The notes beneath the pieces were generated by a model. The model did not search any database. It was not told the origin of the DNA and was given only the letters and a program-made list of their open reading frames with translations. 64,000 nt of DNA from contig JAJQGJ010000024.1 of assembly GCA_021200565.1 (NCBI GenBank), positions 1 through 64,000 of the forward strand. The letters run 5' to 3'. Positions 7,850 through 16,068 of this stretch are shown one piece after another. Each line of letters starts with the position of its first letter. Position 1 is the stretch's first letter. This DNA comes from Oscillospiraceae bacterium. GTDB lineage: Bacteria; Bacillota; Clostridia; Oscillospirales; Ruminococcaceae. The translations under genes were made by a program, and so were the position numbers.

Positions 7850-9235
7850 TCAGTCTAGAGCCACACTGAAAGCCTGCCGGAGATTGGAAACCGGGACGAT
7901 CTGAATCTTATGACCGCCCTGAATACCGCTCATTCCGCTTTTCGGGACGATGCACTTCTCAAATCCAAGCCTTTCGGCCTCTTTGATTCTCTGCTCGAGG
8001 TGGGAGACTGATCTCAGCTCTCCTCCAAGCCCGATCTCTCCGAAAGCGATGACGTCGTCGCCGATAGGTTTGTCTTTAAGCGAGGAGTAGAGCGCCAGTG
8101 CCACCGGCAAATCGGCAGCCGGTTCGTTGATCCGAAGACCGCCGATGATGTTCACATAAATGTCAAGGTTTCCGAAATAGAATCCGATTCGCTTTTCGAG
8201 AACAGCGGTTATGAGCCACACTCTGTTGTAGTCAAATCCTGAAGCTGACCGTCTCGGAACCTGCAGCCCCGATTTCGTGACAAGAGCCTGAACCTCGGCT
8301 AAGATAGGACGTGAGCCCTCCATTACGCATGCAACACAGCATCCGGAAACTCCTTTTGGTCTCCCTTCAAGAAGCATCTGTGAAAGATTTTTCACCTCGA
8401 CGAGCCCGGAATTCTGCATGTCGAACATTCCGATTTCATTTGTAGAACCAAATCTGTTCTTTGCAGCTCTTAAGATGCGGTATGAAAGATTTCTTTCGCC
8501 CTCAAAATAGAGCACCGCATCTACAATATGCTCCATAACCTTAGGACCGGCAATGGCGCCATCCTTGTTGACATGTCCGACGATGAAGAAGGGAATCTCT
8601 TCGGCTTTAGCTGTCCTCATAAACAGCGAGGTGCACTCCCTTACCTGTGTGATTGAGCCAGCCGACGAGTTCAGGTCGCTTATAGACATTGTCTGAATCG
8701 AGTCAATAATAACGATTTCAGGCTTGTTCTTTGAGATAGTTTCGCAGATAGAGCGTGCGTCCGACTCAGCTAAAAGATAGAGATTTTCTGTGGTGACTCC
8801 AAGCCTTGAAGCTCTCAGTTTAATCTGCCTCACCGATTCCTCACCGGAAACATACAAAATTTCTTTGTCACGCCCCAAGTATTCGCAAATCTGCAGAAGC
8901 AGCGTCGACTTTCCTATTCCCGGCTCGCCGCCTATGAGAACCACCGAACCCTTCACGAGACCTCCGCCCAGAACTCTGTCGAGCTCTGAAATACCTGTGT
9001 GGTATCTCGTTTCGTTATCGCTGTCGATAGGCTCACTCAGGTTCACAATCCTGTCTATCAGATCCACTCCGCCGGATTTTCCTTTTGAAAGGCTTGACGA
9101 CTTCGCAGCCGGCATCAATGTCACTTCTTCAAGAGTGTTCCAGAGCCCGCAGCTTGTGCATTGACCGCTCCATTTCGAGGTTTCTGCGCCGCATTCACGG
9201 CAGACATAGGCTGTAGACTTAGCCAATTCAAACAT
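7850..9235 (-). CDS. radA: DNA repair protein RadA (Sms)
   Basis: RadA is a RecA-like ATPase and helicase that processes branched intermediates in recombination and transformation. The protein has an N-terminal zinc finger (Cys 12, 15, 26, 29), a RecA-type core with Walker A GEPGIGKS (103-110), the family-defining KNRFG motif, and a C-terminal Lon-protease-like domain. At 461 residues it is full length. It is the second gene of a minus-strand pair with cwlD, 21 bases downstream, so it is probably cotranscribed. It converges on the Clp-like gene with only eight bases between the stops. Confidence 0.95.
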   Translation of the reverse strand: MFELAKSTAYVCRECGAETSKWSGQCTSCGLWNTLEEVTLMPAAKSSSLSKGKSGGVDLIDRIVNLSEPIDSDNETRYHTGISELDRVLGGGLVKGSVVLIGGEPGIGKSTLLLQICEYLGRDKEILYVSGEESVRQIKLRASRLGVTTENLYLLAESDARSICETISKNKPEIVIIDSIQTMSISDLNSSAGSITQVRECTSLFMRTAKAEEIPFFIVGHVNKDGAIAGPKVMEHIVDAVLYFEGERNLSYRILRAAKNRFGSTNEIGMFDMQNSGLVEVKNLSQMLLEGRPKGVSGCCVACVMEGSRPILAEVQALVTKSGLQVPRRSASGFDYNRVWLITAVLEKRIGFYFGNLDIYVNIIGGLRINEPAADLPVALALYSSLKDKPIGDDVIAFGEIGLGGELRSVSHLEQRIKEAERLGFEKCIVPKSGMSGIQGGHKIQIVPVSNLRQAFSVALD

Positions 9236-9256
9236 CCCTTTCTCTCTCAGACCGGT

Positions 9257-9994
9257 TCAGACCCCGTAATCCGAGAAGATATATTCACATATGCCAGAGA
9301 AGAGTACGAATGCCACCTCGCTCTGGTATTCTTCAGTTTCCAGTTTATCCGCTTCCTCCTGATTCGAAAGGAAGCCGCACTCCGCCATGACAGCAGGGCA
9401 ATTTGCAAAATGCAGAAGATATATCTCGCTTCCGACAGGCTTCGTTTCCCGCTCGTTGTCCGGCTGAAGATACCTGACAAAGCTGCTTTGGAGAATCCCC
9501 GCCAGCTTTGCGCTCTCAGAGCTTTCCACAGTATAAAACATCTGCGCTCCCGAGTATTTCGAGTCGGTATAAGTATTCTGGTGGACAGAGATAAAAATCG
9601 CATTTTCGACAGAATTCACAATCGCCAGTCGGTTTTCCATGTCCGATTTTTTCTGGTTTCCAAGTCCCGTGATGCCGGGATCGTGGATGGAGGTGTCGGT
9701 TGAGCGTGTGACAATGGTGTCAAATCCAGCTGCTTCAAGCATCCCCTGAAGCCTCAGCATGATGCTGAGGTTGATGTCTTTTTCCTCAACACCGTTTATA
9801 CTGACGCACCCGCTGTCGATTCCGCCGTGACCGGCATCTAAGATGATAGTCGGATAGACACTTTCTGCTTCTGCATCTGCGGGGATAACCGCAATCGGCT
9901 CATCAGCCGTGCTTACAAATCCAAAAACCAGGAGAAAAGCGCAGAGCATCACGATAAGCGCACCAACCCGGTTAGTCCAAAGCTTCTTCAACAT
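9257..9994 (-). CDS. cwlD: N-acetylmuramoyl-L-alanine amidase, CwlD type
   Basis: Amidase_3 zinc enzymes cut the amide bond between muramic acid and the peptide stem. CwlD acts in spore cortex muramic-lactam formation. The protein has an N-terminal membrane anchor or signal helix (11-29), then LDAGHGG with zinc ligand His 56, a Glu in GVEEKD (about 70), SVHQN, and the catalytic Glu of MAECGFLSN near the C-terminus. At 245 residues it is a single-domain enzyme without cell-wall-binding repeats, as in CwlD. GGAGG precedes the ATG. An inverted repeat upstream (10021-10038) may be an operator. The sporulation role is inferred from the family and from spoIIR elsewhere in the window. Confidence 0.85.
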   Translation of the reverse strand: MLKKLWTNRVGALIVMLCAFLLVFGFVSTADEPIAVIPADAEAESVYPTIILDAGHGGIDSGCVSINGVEEKDINLSIMLRLQGMLEAAGFDTIVTRSTDTSIHDPGITGLGNQKKSDMENRLAIVNSVENAIFISVHQNTYTDSKYSGAQMFYTVESSESAKLAGILQSSFVRYLQPDNERETKPVGSEIYLLHFANCPAVMAECGFLSNQEEADKLETEEYQSEVAFVLFSGICEYIFSDYGV

Positions 9995-10020
9995 AAGAAA
10001 ACCTCCGAAATCTGTTTTTA

Positions 10021-10038
10021 GTACAAACTTGTTTGTAC
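10021..10038. promoter_or_regulatory. Perfect inverted repeat, possible operator
   Basis: GTACAAACTTGTTTGTAC is an 8-base inverted repeat around a TT centre, 27 bases before the cwlD ATG. ACAAACTT recurs immediately beside it. The symmetry and place suit a dimeric repressor site of TetR or MarR kind. No such regulator gene is in the window. Confidence 0.45.
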
Positions 10039-10076
10039 AAACTTATGAGGTTGTCTTATAAATTATTCCGGACGGA

Positions 10077-10643
10077 TCACTTTCCGTAGACTATCTTTGC
10101 CTTCATATCATAGTTCTTGTACCCGACGTAGAATCCAATATAGCAGGTAGCAAGGAATGTAAGAGGCAGAATCGTTATGATAAGCAGCCCATACCAAGGC
10201 AAATCAACTGCCGCCATAGTGGTGCTGACTCCGTCAACTATAGTATTAGGAGCAAAAAGATACGTCCATGGCATGAAATAGAAGGTCAGAGTCTTATAGA
10301 GCGGGTAGAAGTCATACGAAACAACCCTGAATTTCGAGAGATAGACAAGTATCACATAGACATAGTTGATAAGAGTCGGGACAAGTCCCATAATAAATCC
10401 GAAATAGGAGTTGTCGACGCCGTCGAGCCTTGCATCCTTGACACCGGCTTTCTTTCCCGATTTCCAGGCAAAGTCGCCGTAAAGACAGACGCAGGCACCG
10501 GTTGAACATATTCCGAACACAACGCTCATGCCGACACCGATGCTCTGATAAGCCATCGGGAAGAACATGACAATTACAAATGCGGCAAGCTCACACACGA
10601 TAAGATAGAGTGCCGACTGAACCAAAAGCTTGGGTTTATTCAT
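10077..10643 (-). CDS. Hypothetical multi-helix membrane protein
   Basis: I do not recognise this protein. From the preferred ATG it has 188 residues and about five hydrophobic segments separated by short loops, ending with VYGK. No catalytic motif is visible. The ORF track begins 24 codons earlier, but the ATG at 10643 follows a GGGTGATG ribosome site and lies about 37 bases after a good promoter, whereas the longer start would lie upstream of the expected transcript start. It is separated from cwlD by 82 bases and is divergent from the next small gene. Confidence 0.7.
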   Translation of the reverse strand: MNKPKLLVQSALYLIVCELAAFVIVMFFPMAYQSIGVGMSVVFGICSTGACVCLYGDFAWKSGKKAGVKDARLDGVDNSYFGFIMGLVPTLINYVYVILVYLSKFRVVSYDFYPLYKTLTFYFMPWTYLFAPNTIVDGVSTTMAAVDLPWYGLLIITILPLTFLATCYIGFYVGYKNYDMKAKIVYGK

Positions 10644-10679
10644 AGTGGTATCATCACCCTTGAGAAAAGTAGTACCTAC

Positions 10680-10708
10680 ATTATATATCATTTTTCCTGA
10701 AAGCACAA
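10680..10708 (-). promoter_or_regulatory. Promoter of the 188-residue membrane protein
   Basis: Minus strand: TTGTGC, a 17-base spacer and TATAAT. This places the transcript start between the two candidate start codons and supports the shorter protein. Confidence 0.65.
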
Positions 10709-10771
10709 TCCACAAATAGAATTTTTCTGTCCGATTCGGGAATAATAGTCGAAGAAATGGAGGATTTCACT

Positions 10772-10951
10772 ATGAAGAAGATCAAAAAAGGCGATAACGT
10801 TCGCATCTACCAACCAAAAGGCGAGGTGATTCCTGTCTTCAAAGAAAACACAATAGTGGATAACTATACCGATGAGAATGGCAGAGTTTATAACCGTTCG
10901 GAAGAGAATATCCTTTTAGCCAGAGATGAAGTCGACGCCAACAAAAAATGA
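10772..10951 (+). CDS. Small hypothetical protein
   Basis: This 59-residue, Lys- and Glu-rich soluble protein (MKKIKKGDNVRIYQPKG and on) has no motif I can name. The opening GDNVRIYQPKGEVIPVF could form a small beta-barrel like SH3-type domains, which is only a guess. GGAGG seven bases before the ATG at 10772 makes this start better than the track's 10757. It stands alone, with a new promoter immediately after its stop. Confidence 0.6.
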   Translation: MKKIKKGDNVRIYQPKGEVIPVFKENTIVDNYTDENGRVYNRSEENILLARDEVDANKK

Positions 10952-10980
10952 TTGCAAACCCGTGCGCAAAGTAGTATAAT
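10952..10980 (+). promoter_or_regulatory. Promoter of the recD2 operon
   Basis: TTGCAA (10952-10957), a 17-base spacer and TATAAT (10975-10980). It starts one base after the previous stop codon and reads into the small ORF-recD2-comF-mreB-like run. Confidence 0.7.
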
Positions 10981-11046
10981 CACAGTAACGCTTTCTGACG
11001 AATCCACATATTTTAGCATTAACGAAAAGTGTATGGAGGAGTCAGA

Positions 11047-11349
11047 ATGGTACTTATAAAGTTAGCGATAGGGCTTGTGTTTGTTTTGGTGGTGTTCCTG
11101 GCGGTGGAGCTGATAAATGAGAACTATTGCCGAAAAGAAACAACATTTAAGCCGCAGGCGGAGATAAGAATATACTATGAGTCAGACTGCGAATGCTTCG
11201 AATGGCTGGTAGAAAGAATGAAAGAGTCGAAAGCTGTCCGGGACAGCAAGGCAAGGCTCATCGTAGTTGACACGGTCAGAACCGAAGAATCGAGAAAGTG
11301 GCTTATGAGCCTGCAGAAAAAGATGAACGGCGCATTTGAAATTGAGTAG
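11047..11349 (+). CDS. Small membrane-anchored hypothetical protein
   Basis: This 100-residue protein has an N-terminal membrane helix (about 3-22) and then a charged domain with ESDCECFEWL and RLIVVDTVRTEESRKW. I do not recognise a family. GGAGG precedes the ATG at 11047, which is preferred to the track's ATG at 11029 because that upstream ATG is itself part of the ribosome-site region. It is the first gene of the recD2 operon, 18 bases before recD2. The Cys pair with alternating strands and helices recalls small thioredoxin-like folds, but no CxxC is present. Confidence 0.65.
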   Translation: MVLIKLAIGLVFVLVVFLAVELINENYCRKETTFKPQAEIRIYYESDCECFEWLVERMKESKAVRDSKARLIVVDTVRTEESRKWLMSLQKKMNGAFEIE

Positions 11350-11367
11350 AACCGAGGGGGTGAGAAG

Positions 11368-13620
11368 ATGGCGAAGCAGATGTCAAAGACAGAGGGCACA
11401 GAAGTTAAAGTTTCAGGAACCGTTGACAGCGTGACCTACCGCAACGACCAGAACGGTTTTGCCGTCATCACTCTCGACCTGGGCGATGAGCTGCTGACAG
11501 TTGTCGGCGACCTCGGAAATGTCGATGAAGGAGAAGAGCTGGAATTAACCGGCACTTTCAGCGAACACCCGAAGTTCGGTCATCAGTTCAAAGCGGCAAG
11601 CTGCATCCGCTCGCTTCCCGTCGAGGTCTCCCAGATTCAGAGATACTTAGCCAGCGGAGTCGTCAAGGGCATAGGACCGGTCACGGCGAAAGCGCTTGTC
11701 AAGAAGTTCGGCGCCGAAACCCTTGACATACTTGAAAATCACCCGGAACGCCTGACTGAGGTTAACGGAGTGACTGCGGATAAAGCCAAAAAGTATTCGG
11801 AAGAATTTCTTAAGGTAATCGGCTTCCGTAACGTAATCGGCTACTTCTCGAAGCTCGGAACACCGACAATGTACGGCGTCAAAGCCTGGAAGAGATACGG
11901 AGACAAAACCATCTCTCTCATTGACCATAACCCGTATATCCTCTGCGGCTCCGGTGTTGAGCTCCCGTTCATGACTGCCGAAGAGATAGCGAAAGACAAA
12001 GGCATTGCTCCCGACAACTACTTAAGGCTTTCAGCCGGAATCAAGTATGTCCTGAACGAAAACGCTTTTTCTGGTCACACCTGCCTTCCGAAAGAAAAGC
12101 TCATCGATATAGCATCCGATTTCTTAAAGTGCGATAAAGAGCTCATAAACAAGACAATAGTCTCCGAAGCCGAGGACGAATACTTATACATCTACATAAA
12201 AAAAGGCAAGCAATACGTCATGCTGAAGGAGTATTTCACCGCTGAGGATTATATTTCCCGCCGCCTTTCCATCATGAATTCCCTTGCATTCGACACCGGA
12301 ATCAACTATGATGAGGTAATAGACCTTGCCGAGGAAGAATTCGATATTACATATGAGGAAAAGCAACGTCTTGCCATCAATACAGCACTCTCAAAAGGCT
12401 TTATGATTTTAACAGGCGGACCCGGAACCGGCAAAACTACAACACTGAACGCAATAATCTCGCTTTTGGAGCAGCAGGGACAGAACGTCTTCATCTGCGC
12501 TCCCACCGGCAGAGCCGCCAAGCGTGCATCAGAGCTCACCGGCAGGGAAGCTATGACCATCCACAGGCTTTTAGGTGTAATCCCCTCTTCTGACAATCAG
12601 TTCCGATTCGAGCATGATGAAGAAAACCTCCTCGACTGCGACGCACTTGTAATAGATGAGATGTCTATGGTGGACGTTTTGCTGTTCGAATCGCTTCTTC
12701 GGGCAACCAAAATTAACTGCAAGCTCATAATGGTCGGCGACAGCGACCAGCTCCCGAGTGTCGGCGCCGGAAACCTTCTGCACGACATCATAAAGAGTGA
12801 CACAGTTCCCGTAATCGCATTGACCGAGATTTTTCGTCAGGCGAGCGAAAGCGCAATAGTCACAAATGCACATAAGATAGTCCGTGGCGAAATGCCCGAT
12901 CTTAGCCGGAATAACAGCGATTTCTTCTTCATGCAACGCCTCGATTTCCAGTCCTGTGCAGAGTTGACGGTGGATCTCTGCTTAAACCGGCTTCCGAAAA
13001 CCTACGGCTTCTCGCCGATAGACGACATCCAGGTTCTCACCCCCACAAGAAAGGGACCACTCGGAACGGTGGAGCTCAATAAGCTTCTCCAAGCCGAACT
13101 CAATCCACCGTCATATGAGAAGTCGGAGATAAAAACTCCTCAGTACACTTTCAGACTCGGCGACAAGGTTATGCAGGTCAAAAACGATTATGAGCTCGAG
13201 TGGAAGAAGGGCAAGGAGGAGGGCTCCGGAATCTTCAATGGTGACATCGGTGTCATAACCAAGCTCAACCGCATTTTAGGCGTCATGGAGATAGATTTCG
13301 ACGGAAGAATCTGCAAGTACGGCACCAAAAATCTTGACAACCTTGAGCTTTCCTATGCCGCAACGGTACATAAAAGCCAGGGCTGCGAGTTCGACGCTGT
13401 CATAATCCCGATTTTAGGCGGCTATGACAGGCTGTACTTTAGAAATCTCCTCTACACAGCCGTTACCCGTGCAAAAAAACTCCTTGTGATAGTCGGCTCT
13501 GCAAAGCGTCTTGAATTCATGGTCAGTAATAACCGAAGAATGAACCGCTACACCTGCCTTGAGGACATGCTCCGAAATGACAGCTTTGGCGGCGATAAAG
13601 AGGCTGAGCCGGATGAATAG
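11368..13620 (+). CDS. recD2: SF1B DNA helicase RecD2
   Basis: RecD2 is a 5'-to-3' helicase of organisms without RecBCD, linked to replication-fork and repair work. The protein has an N-terminal OB-like domain (about 10-90), helix-hairpin-helix motifs (KGIGPVTAKALVKKFG), Walker A GGPGTGKTTT (about 350), VIDEMSMVD as motif II, and a C-terminal SH3-like insert and UvrD_C2 domain ending in VTRAKKLLVIV. The 750 residues match the RecD2/YrrC length. GAGGGGGTG precedes the ATG. Its stop overlaps the comF start by eight bases. Confidence 0.93.
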   Translation: MAKQMSKTEGTEVKVSGTVDSVTYRNDQNGFAVITLDLGDELLTVVGDLGNVDEGEELELTGTFSEHPKFGHQFKAASCIRSLPVEVSQIQRYLASGVVKGIGPVTAKALVKKFGAETLDILENHPERLTEVNGVTADKAKKYSEEFLKVIGFRNVIGYFSKLGTPTMYGVKAWKRYGDKTISLIDHNPYILCGSGVELPFMTAEEIAKDKGIAPDNYLRLSAGIKYVLNENAFSGHTCLPKEKLIDIASDFLKCDKELINKTIVSEAEDEYLYIYIKKGKQYVMLKEYFTAEDYISRRLSIMNSLAFDTGINYDEVIDLAEEEFDITYEEKQRLAINTALSKGFMILTGGPGTGKTTTLNAIISLLEQQGQNVFICAPTGRAAKRASELTGREAMTIHRLLGVIPSSDNQFRFEHDEENLLDCDALVIDEMSMVDVLLFESLLRATKINCKLIMVGDSDQLPSVGAGNLLHDIIKSDTVPVIALTEIFRQASESAIVTNAHKIVRGEMPDLSRNNSDFFFMQRLDFQSCAELTVDLCLNRLPKTYGFSPIDDIQVLTPTRKGPLGTVELNKLLQAELNPPSYEKSEIKTPQYTFRLGDKVMQVKNDYELEWKKGKEEGSGIFNGDIGVITKLNRILGVMEIDFDGRICKYGTKNLDNLELSYAATVHKSQGCEFDAVIIPILGGYDRLYFRNLLYTAVTRAKKLLVIVGSAKRLEFMVSNNRRMNRYTCLEDMLRNDSFGGDKEAEPDE

Positions 13621-14296
13621 AGTGCTGTCAAAGATTATAAGCTTCGTCTATCCCAACAGATGCGGCTTCTGTGGCTCTGTCATCCAGCATGACAAGCTCG
13701 TATGTGCAAGATGCGCTGACAGAGTTGGACGTGAGATCGAACGCTCAAAGGCTCAGTTTCCTTTGTATCTCAGCGTCGGCGAAGTCAACTTTTCCGGATG
13801 TGTAGCGGCTGGTAGCTATGATGGAGCGATCAGAGACGGTGTTCTTCGGCTGAAGTACCATTTCGGGATGAACGCAGCAAAATATCTCGTGCCGGAGCTT
13901 CGGGACAATCTTCTGCGGGCAGGCATAGTCTCTCAGTGCGACATGATAACCTTCGTCCCGATGACTATGACCCGCAAAAATAAATACGGCTACAATCAGG
14001 CGGAAGTGATAGCCAGGCTTTTGTCAAAAGAGCTTGGAATCCCGGTTGAAAGAAATCTCATCAAAAAGAAGCACACAAGAAAAGCTCAGCATGAGCAGAC
14101 TCTGGAAAACCGCAGAATTTTAGCATCGAAGGTATATAAATCCGGAAGGAGCAGAATGGATCTTAACGGCAAAACGGTTCTTCTCTGCGACGATATAATC
14201 ACCAGTGGAAGCACCCTTTCCGAGTGTGCAAGGGTTTTAAAAGCCAGAGGAGCCGAAAAGGTCTACTGTGCTGTTCTGGCTCAGTTGGCGGAATGA
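13613..14296 (+). CDS. comF: ComF family phosphoribosyltransferase-like protein
   Basis: ComF proteins are needed for uptake of transforming single-stranded DNA in naturally competent bacteria. An N-terminal zinc-binding part with CGFCG and CARC is followed by a PRTase domain whose signature VLLCDDIITSGSTL is intact. At 227 residues the length is typical. The ATG at 13613 overlaps the recD2 stop (ATGAATAG) and follows GAGG; the track start is 18 codons too early. The operon position after recD2 suggests translational coupling. Many ComF homologues occur in non-competent bacteria, so activity in uptake is not assured. Confidence 0.88.
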   Translation: MNRVLSKIISFVYPNRCGFCGSVIQHDKLVCARCADRVGREIERSKAQFPLYLSVGEVNFSGCVAAGSYDGAIRDGVLRLKYHFGMNAAKYLVPELRDNLLRAGIVSQCDMITFVPMTMTRKNKYGYNQAEVIARLLSKELGIPVERNLIKKKHTRKAQHEQTLENRRILASKVYKSGRSRMDLNGKTVLLCDDIITSGSTLSECARVLKARGAEKVYCAVLAQLAE

Positions 14297-14318
14297 AAAG
14301 AAAGTAAGGAGGTGCCAC

Positions 14319-15326
14319 ATGTCGAGGCTTGATCTTGGAATAGACCTTGGTACAGCAAACATAATAATCATGACCGGCGGCAAGGCAGTCCTCAATGAAC
14401 CGACGGTAATCGCATTCAACAGAAATACTGAAGAGGTAGTCGCATTCGGCAACGACGCCTACAAGATGATAGGCAGAAATCCTCCCCATATAGCGGTCAT
14501 CAAGCCACTCAAGGATGGCGTCATCTCGAATAATGACATGGCGCAGGAGCTTATCCGGCTCTGCATTCTGAAAGTCATTGGTCATCGTCTCATCAACCCC
14601 CGGATCGTCATGTGCGTTCCGTCCGGAATAACAACCGTTGAGAGAAAGGCAGTTGTCGAAAGCGCAGTATCAGCCGGCGCCCGAACTGTCTACTTAATAG
14701 AAGAGCCTGTGGCAGCCCTCCTGGGAGCGGGAGCCGACATTCTCAAGCCATATGGACAGATGGTAGTCGATATAGGAGGAGGAACCACCGACATAGCCGT
14801 CACTTCTCTTGGAGGAGTAGTTGCATCAGCATCGGTGAAGTGTGCCGGAAACACCCTCGACAAAGCGATAGCAAAGCATGTTGCCGATAAATATCGGCTT
14901 CTGATAGGGGAGAAAGCTGCTGAGGAGCTGAAAAAGAGCACTGCAAACGTCTTCTGGTCGTCTGATGAACCCACAGCCACCGTCACCGGGAGAAGCCTCA
15001 TAAACGGGCTTCCAGCCTCAGTCAAAGTAAGCGAGCAGGACATAACCATGGCTATCCAGGAGAATATCGACACGATAATCGAAGCCATAATGTCTGTATT
15101 CGAAAAAACGCCACCCGAGCTTGCCGGAGACATAATAGAGTCGGGAATCATCCTGACCGGAGGCGGTGCGCTTATCAAGGGCTTGGATCTCTACATAACC
15201 CGTGAAACGGGCGTCCAATGCCACATAGCCGAAGATCCGATGGGCTGTGTCGCAAGGGGAACTTATCGAGTTTTCTCCATCCAGGATAAACTCCGCAACG
15301 GCTTTGAAAAAGTATCTGTATTTTAA
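14319..15326 (+). CDS. MreB/Mbl-like actin-family cell shape protein
   Basis: MreB proteins form membrane-bound filaments that guide peptidoglycan synthesis. The actin-fold phosphate and nucleotide motifs are visible: IDLGTANIIIM at the N-terminus, EEPVAALLGAGA, VVDIGGGTTDIAV, TGRSLINGLP and GIILTGGGALIKG. The length of 335 residues fits the family. GGAGG stands before the ATG at 14319; the track start is 17 codons too early. It ends the recD2 operon and is followed by a strong terminator. No mreC, mreD or rodA is adjacent, so it may be an additional Mbl- or MreBH-like copy. Confidence 0.9.
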   Translation: MSRLDLGIDLGTANIIIMTGGKAVLNEPTVIAFNRNTEEVVAFGNDAYKMIGRNPPHIAVIKPLKDGVISNNDMAQELIRLCILKVIGHRLINPRIVMCVPSGITTVERKAVVESAVSAGARTVYLIEEPVAALLGAGADILKPYGQMVVDIGGGTTDIAVTSLGGVVASASVKCAGNTLDKAIAKHVADKYRLLIGEKAAEELKKSTANVFWSSDEPTATVTGRSLINGLPASVKVSEQDITMAIQENIDTIIEAIMSVFEKTPPELAGDIIESGIILTGGGALIKGLDLYITRETGVQCHIAEDPMGCVARGTYRVFSIQDKLRNGFEKVSVF

Positions 15327-15356
15327 AAGGACTCGTGACGTAGCGAGTCCTTTTCT
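15325..15356 (+). terminator. Terminator of the recD2-comF-mreB-like operon
   Basis: AAAAGGACTCG (15325-15335) pairs with CGAGTCCTTTT (15344-15354), ending in a T run. Confidence 0.88.
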
Positions 15357-15358
15357 TG

Positions 15359-15388
15359 TGAATAATATTGCCAATTTCCGCCAATAAT
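15359..15388 (+). promoter_or_regulatory. Possible forespore sigma-F/G-type promoter
   Basis: TGAATA, 15 bases, then GCCAATAAT resembles the sigma-F pattern of spore formers and stands before spoIIR, a sigma-F gene in Bacillus subtilis. The match is partial, and the GG of the -10 element is GC here. Confidence 0.3.
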
Positions 15389-15410
15389 CCTTCCAGAAAG
15401 GCGGGATAAC

Positions 15411-16007
15411 ATGCGGAAAATCACAATAAGCATACTTTTGGCACTGATACTATCTCTGATAGCCCGAGGAGTAGCTGGAGCTGCAGAGGTAGGGAACACC
15501 ACCTCGAAGCTAATCCGTCTCCACGTCGTCGCCAACTCAGACAGCGAGGAAGACCAGTCAGAAAAGCTCGAAGTCCGTGATGCCGTTCTGGAATACGTTT
15601 CAGAGCTGACTAAGGATGCCGCTTCCAAATCAGATGCAGTAGAGCTGATAAACTCTCATATTGATAATATTACAAGCGTAGCCAAATCGGTCACATATAA
15701 GAACATCTCAGTCTCATACGAAACCGTATTAGTCGACAAGCGGGAATACGACAATTTCACTCTGCCTTGCGGCTACTACGACGCTCTCTGCATCCTGATA
15801 GGTGAAGGGAAAGGCAGAAACTGGTGGTGTGTCCTCTATCCCTCACTCTGCGTCTCAGGAGCGATTTCGATAGAGGAGACGCTTGACGAAGAAGACCTGA
15901 TAATCATCCAACAACCTGAGAAGGTTCAGTACAAGCTCTTCTGCTTTGAACTTTGGCAGAAGGTAAAAAGCCTCTTCACCGACAGTAAAAGTCTTGTTGG
16001 GACATAG
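15411..16007 (+). CDS. spoIIR: Stage II sporulation protein R
   Basis: SpoIIR is secreted from the forespore and triggers SpoIIGA to process pro-sigma-E in the mother cell. A signal peptide (1-24) is followed by the family core LIRLHVVANSDSEEDQ, VRDAVL, and near the C-terminus IGEGKGRNWWCVLYPSLC. The 198 residues fit the family. The gene is monocistronic between the recD2-operon terminator and the addB promoter. It is the clearest evidence in the window that the organism belongs to an endospore-forming lineage. Confidence 0.93.
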   Translation: MRKITISILLALILSLIARGVAGAAEVGNTTSKLIRLHVVANSDSEEDQSEKLEVRDAVLEYVSELTKDAASKSDAVELINSHIDNITSVAKSVTYKNISVSYETVLVDKREYDNFTLPCGYYDALCILIGEGKGRNWWCVLYPSLCVSGAISIEETLDEEDLIIIQQPEKVQYKLFCFELWQKVKSLFTDSKSLVGT

Positions 16008-16013
16008 TACACA

Positions 16014-16042
16014 TTGACAATATTCAAATCTCGATGTAAAAT
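16014..16042 (+). promoter_or_regulatory. addBA promoter
   Basis: TTGACA (16014-16019), a 17-base spacer and TAAAAT (16037-16042), 26 bases before the addB ATG. Confidence 0.78.
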
Positions 16043-16068
16043 AGAAATAAATGAAAGGAGCGAGGACA

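Noticed and set aside
9161-9703. 180-codon plus-strand ORF over cwlD
   Set aside because: cwlD on the opposite strand has all amidase motifs; the plus ORF has no start signals.
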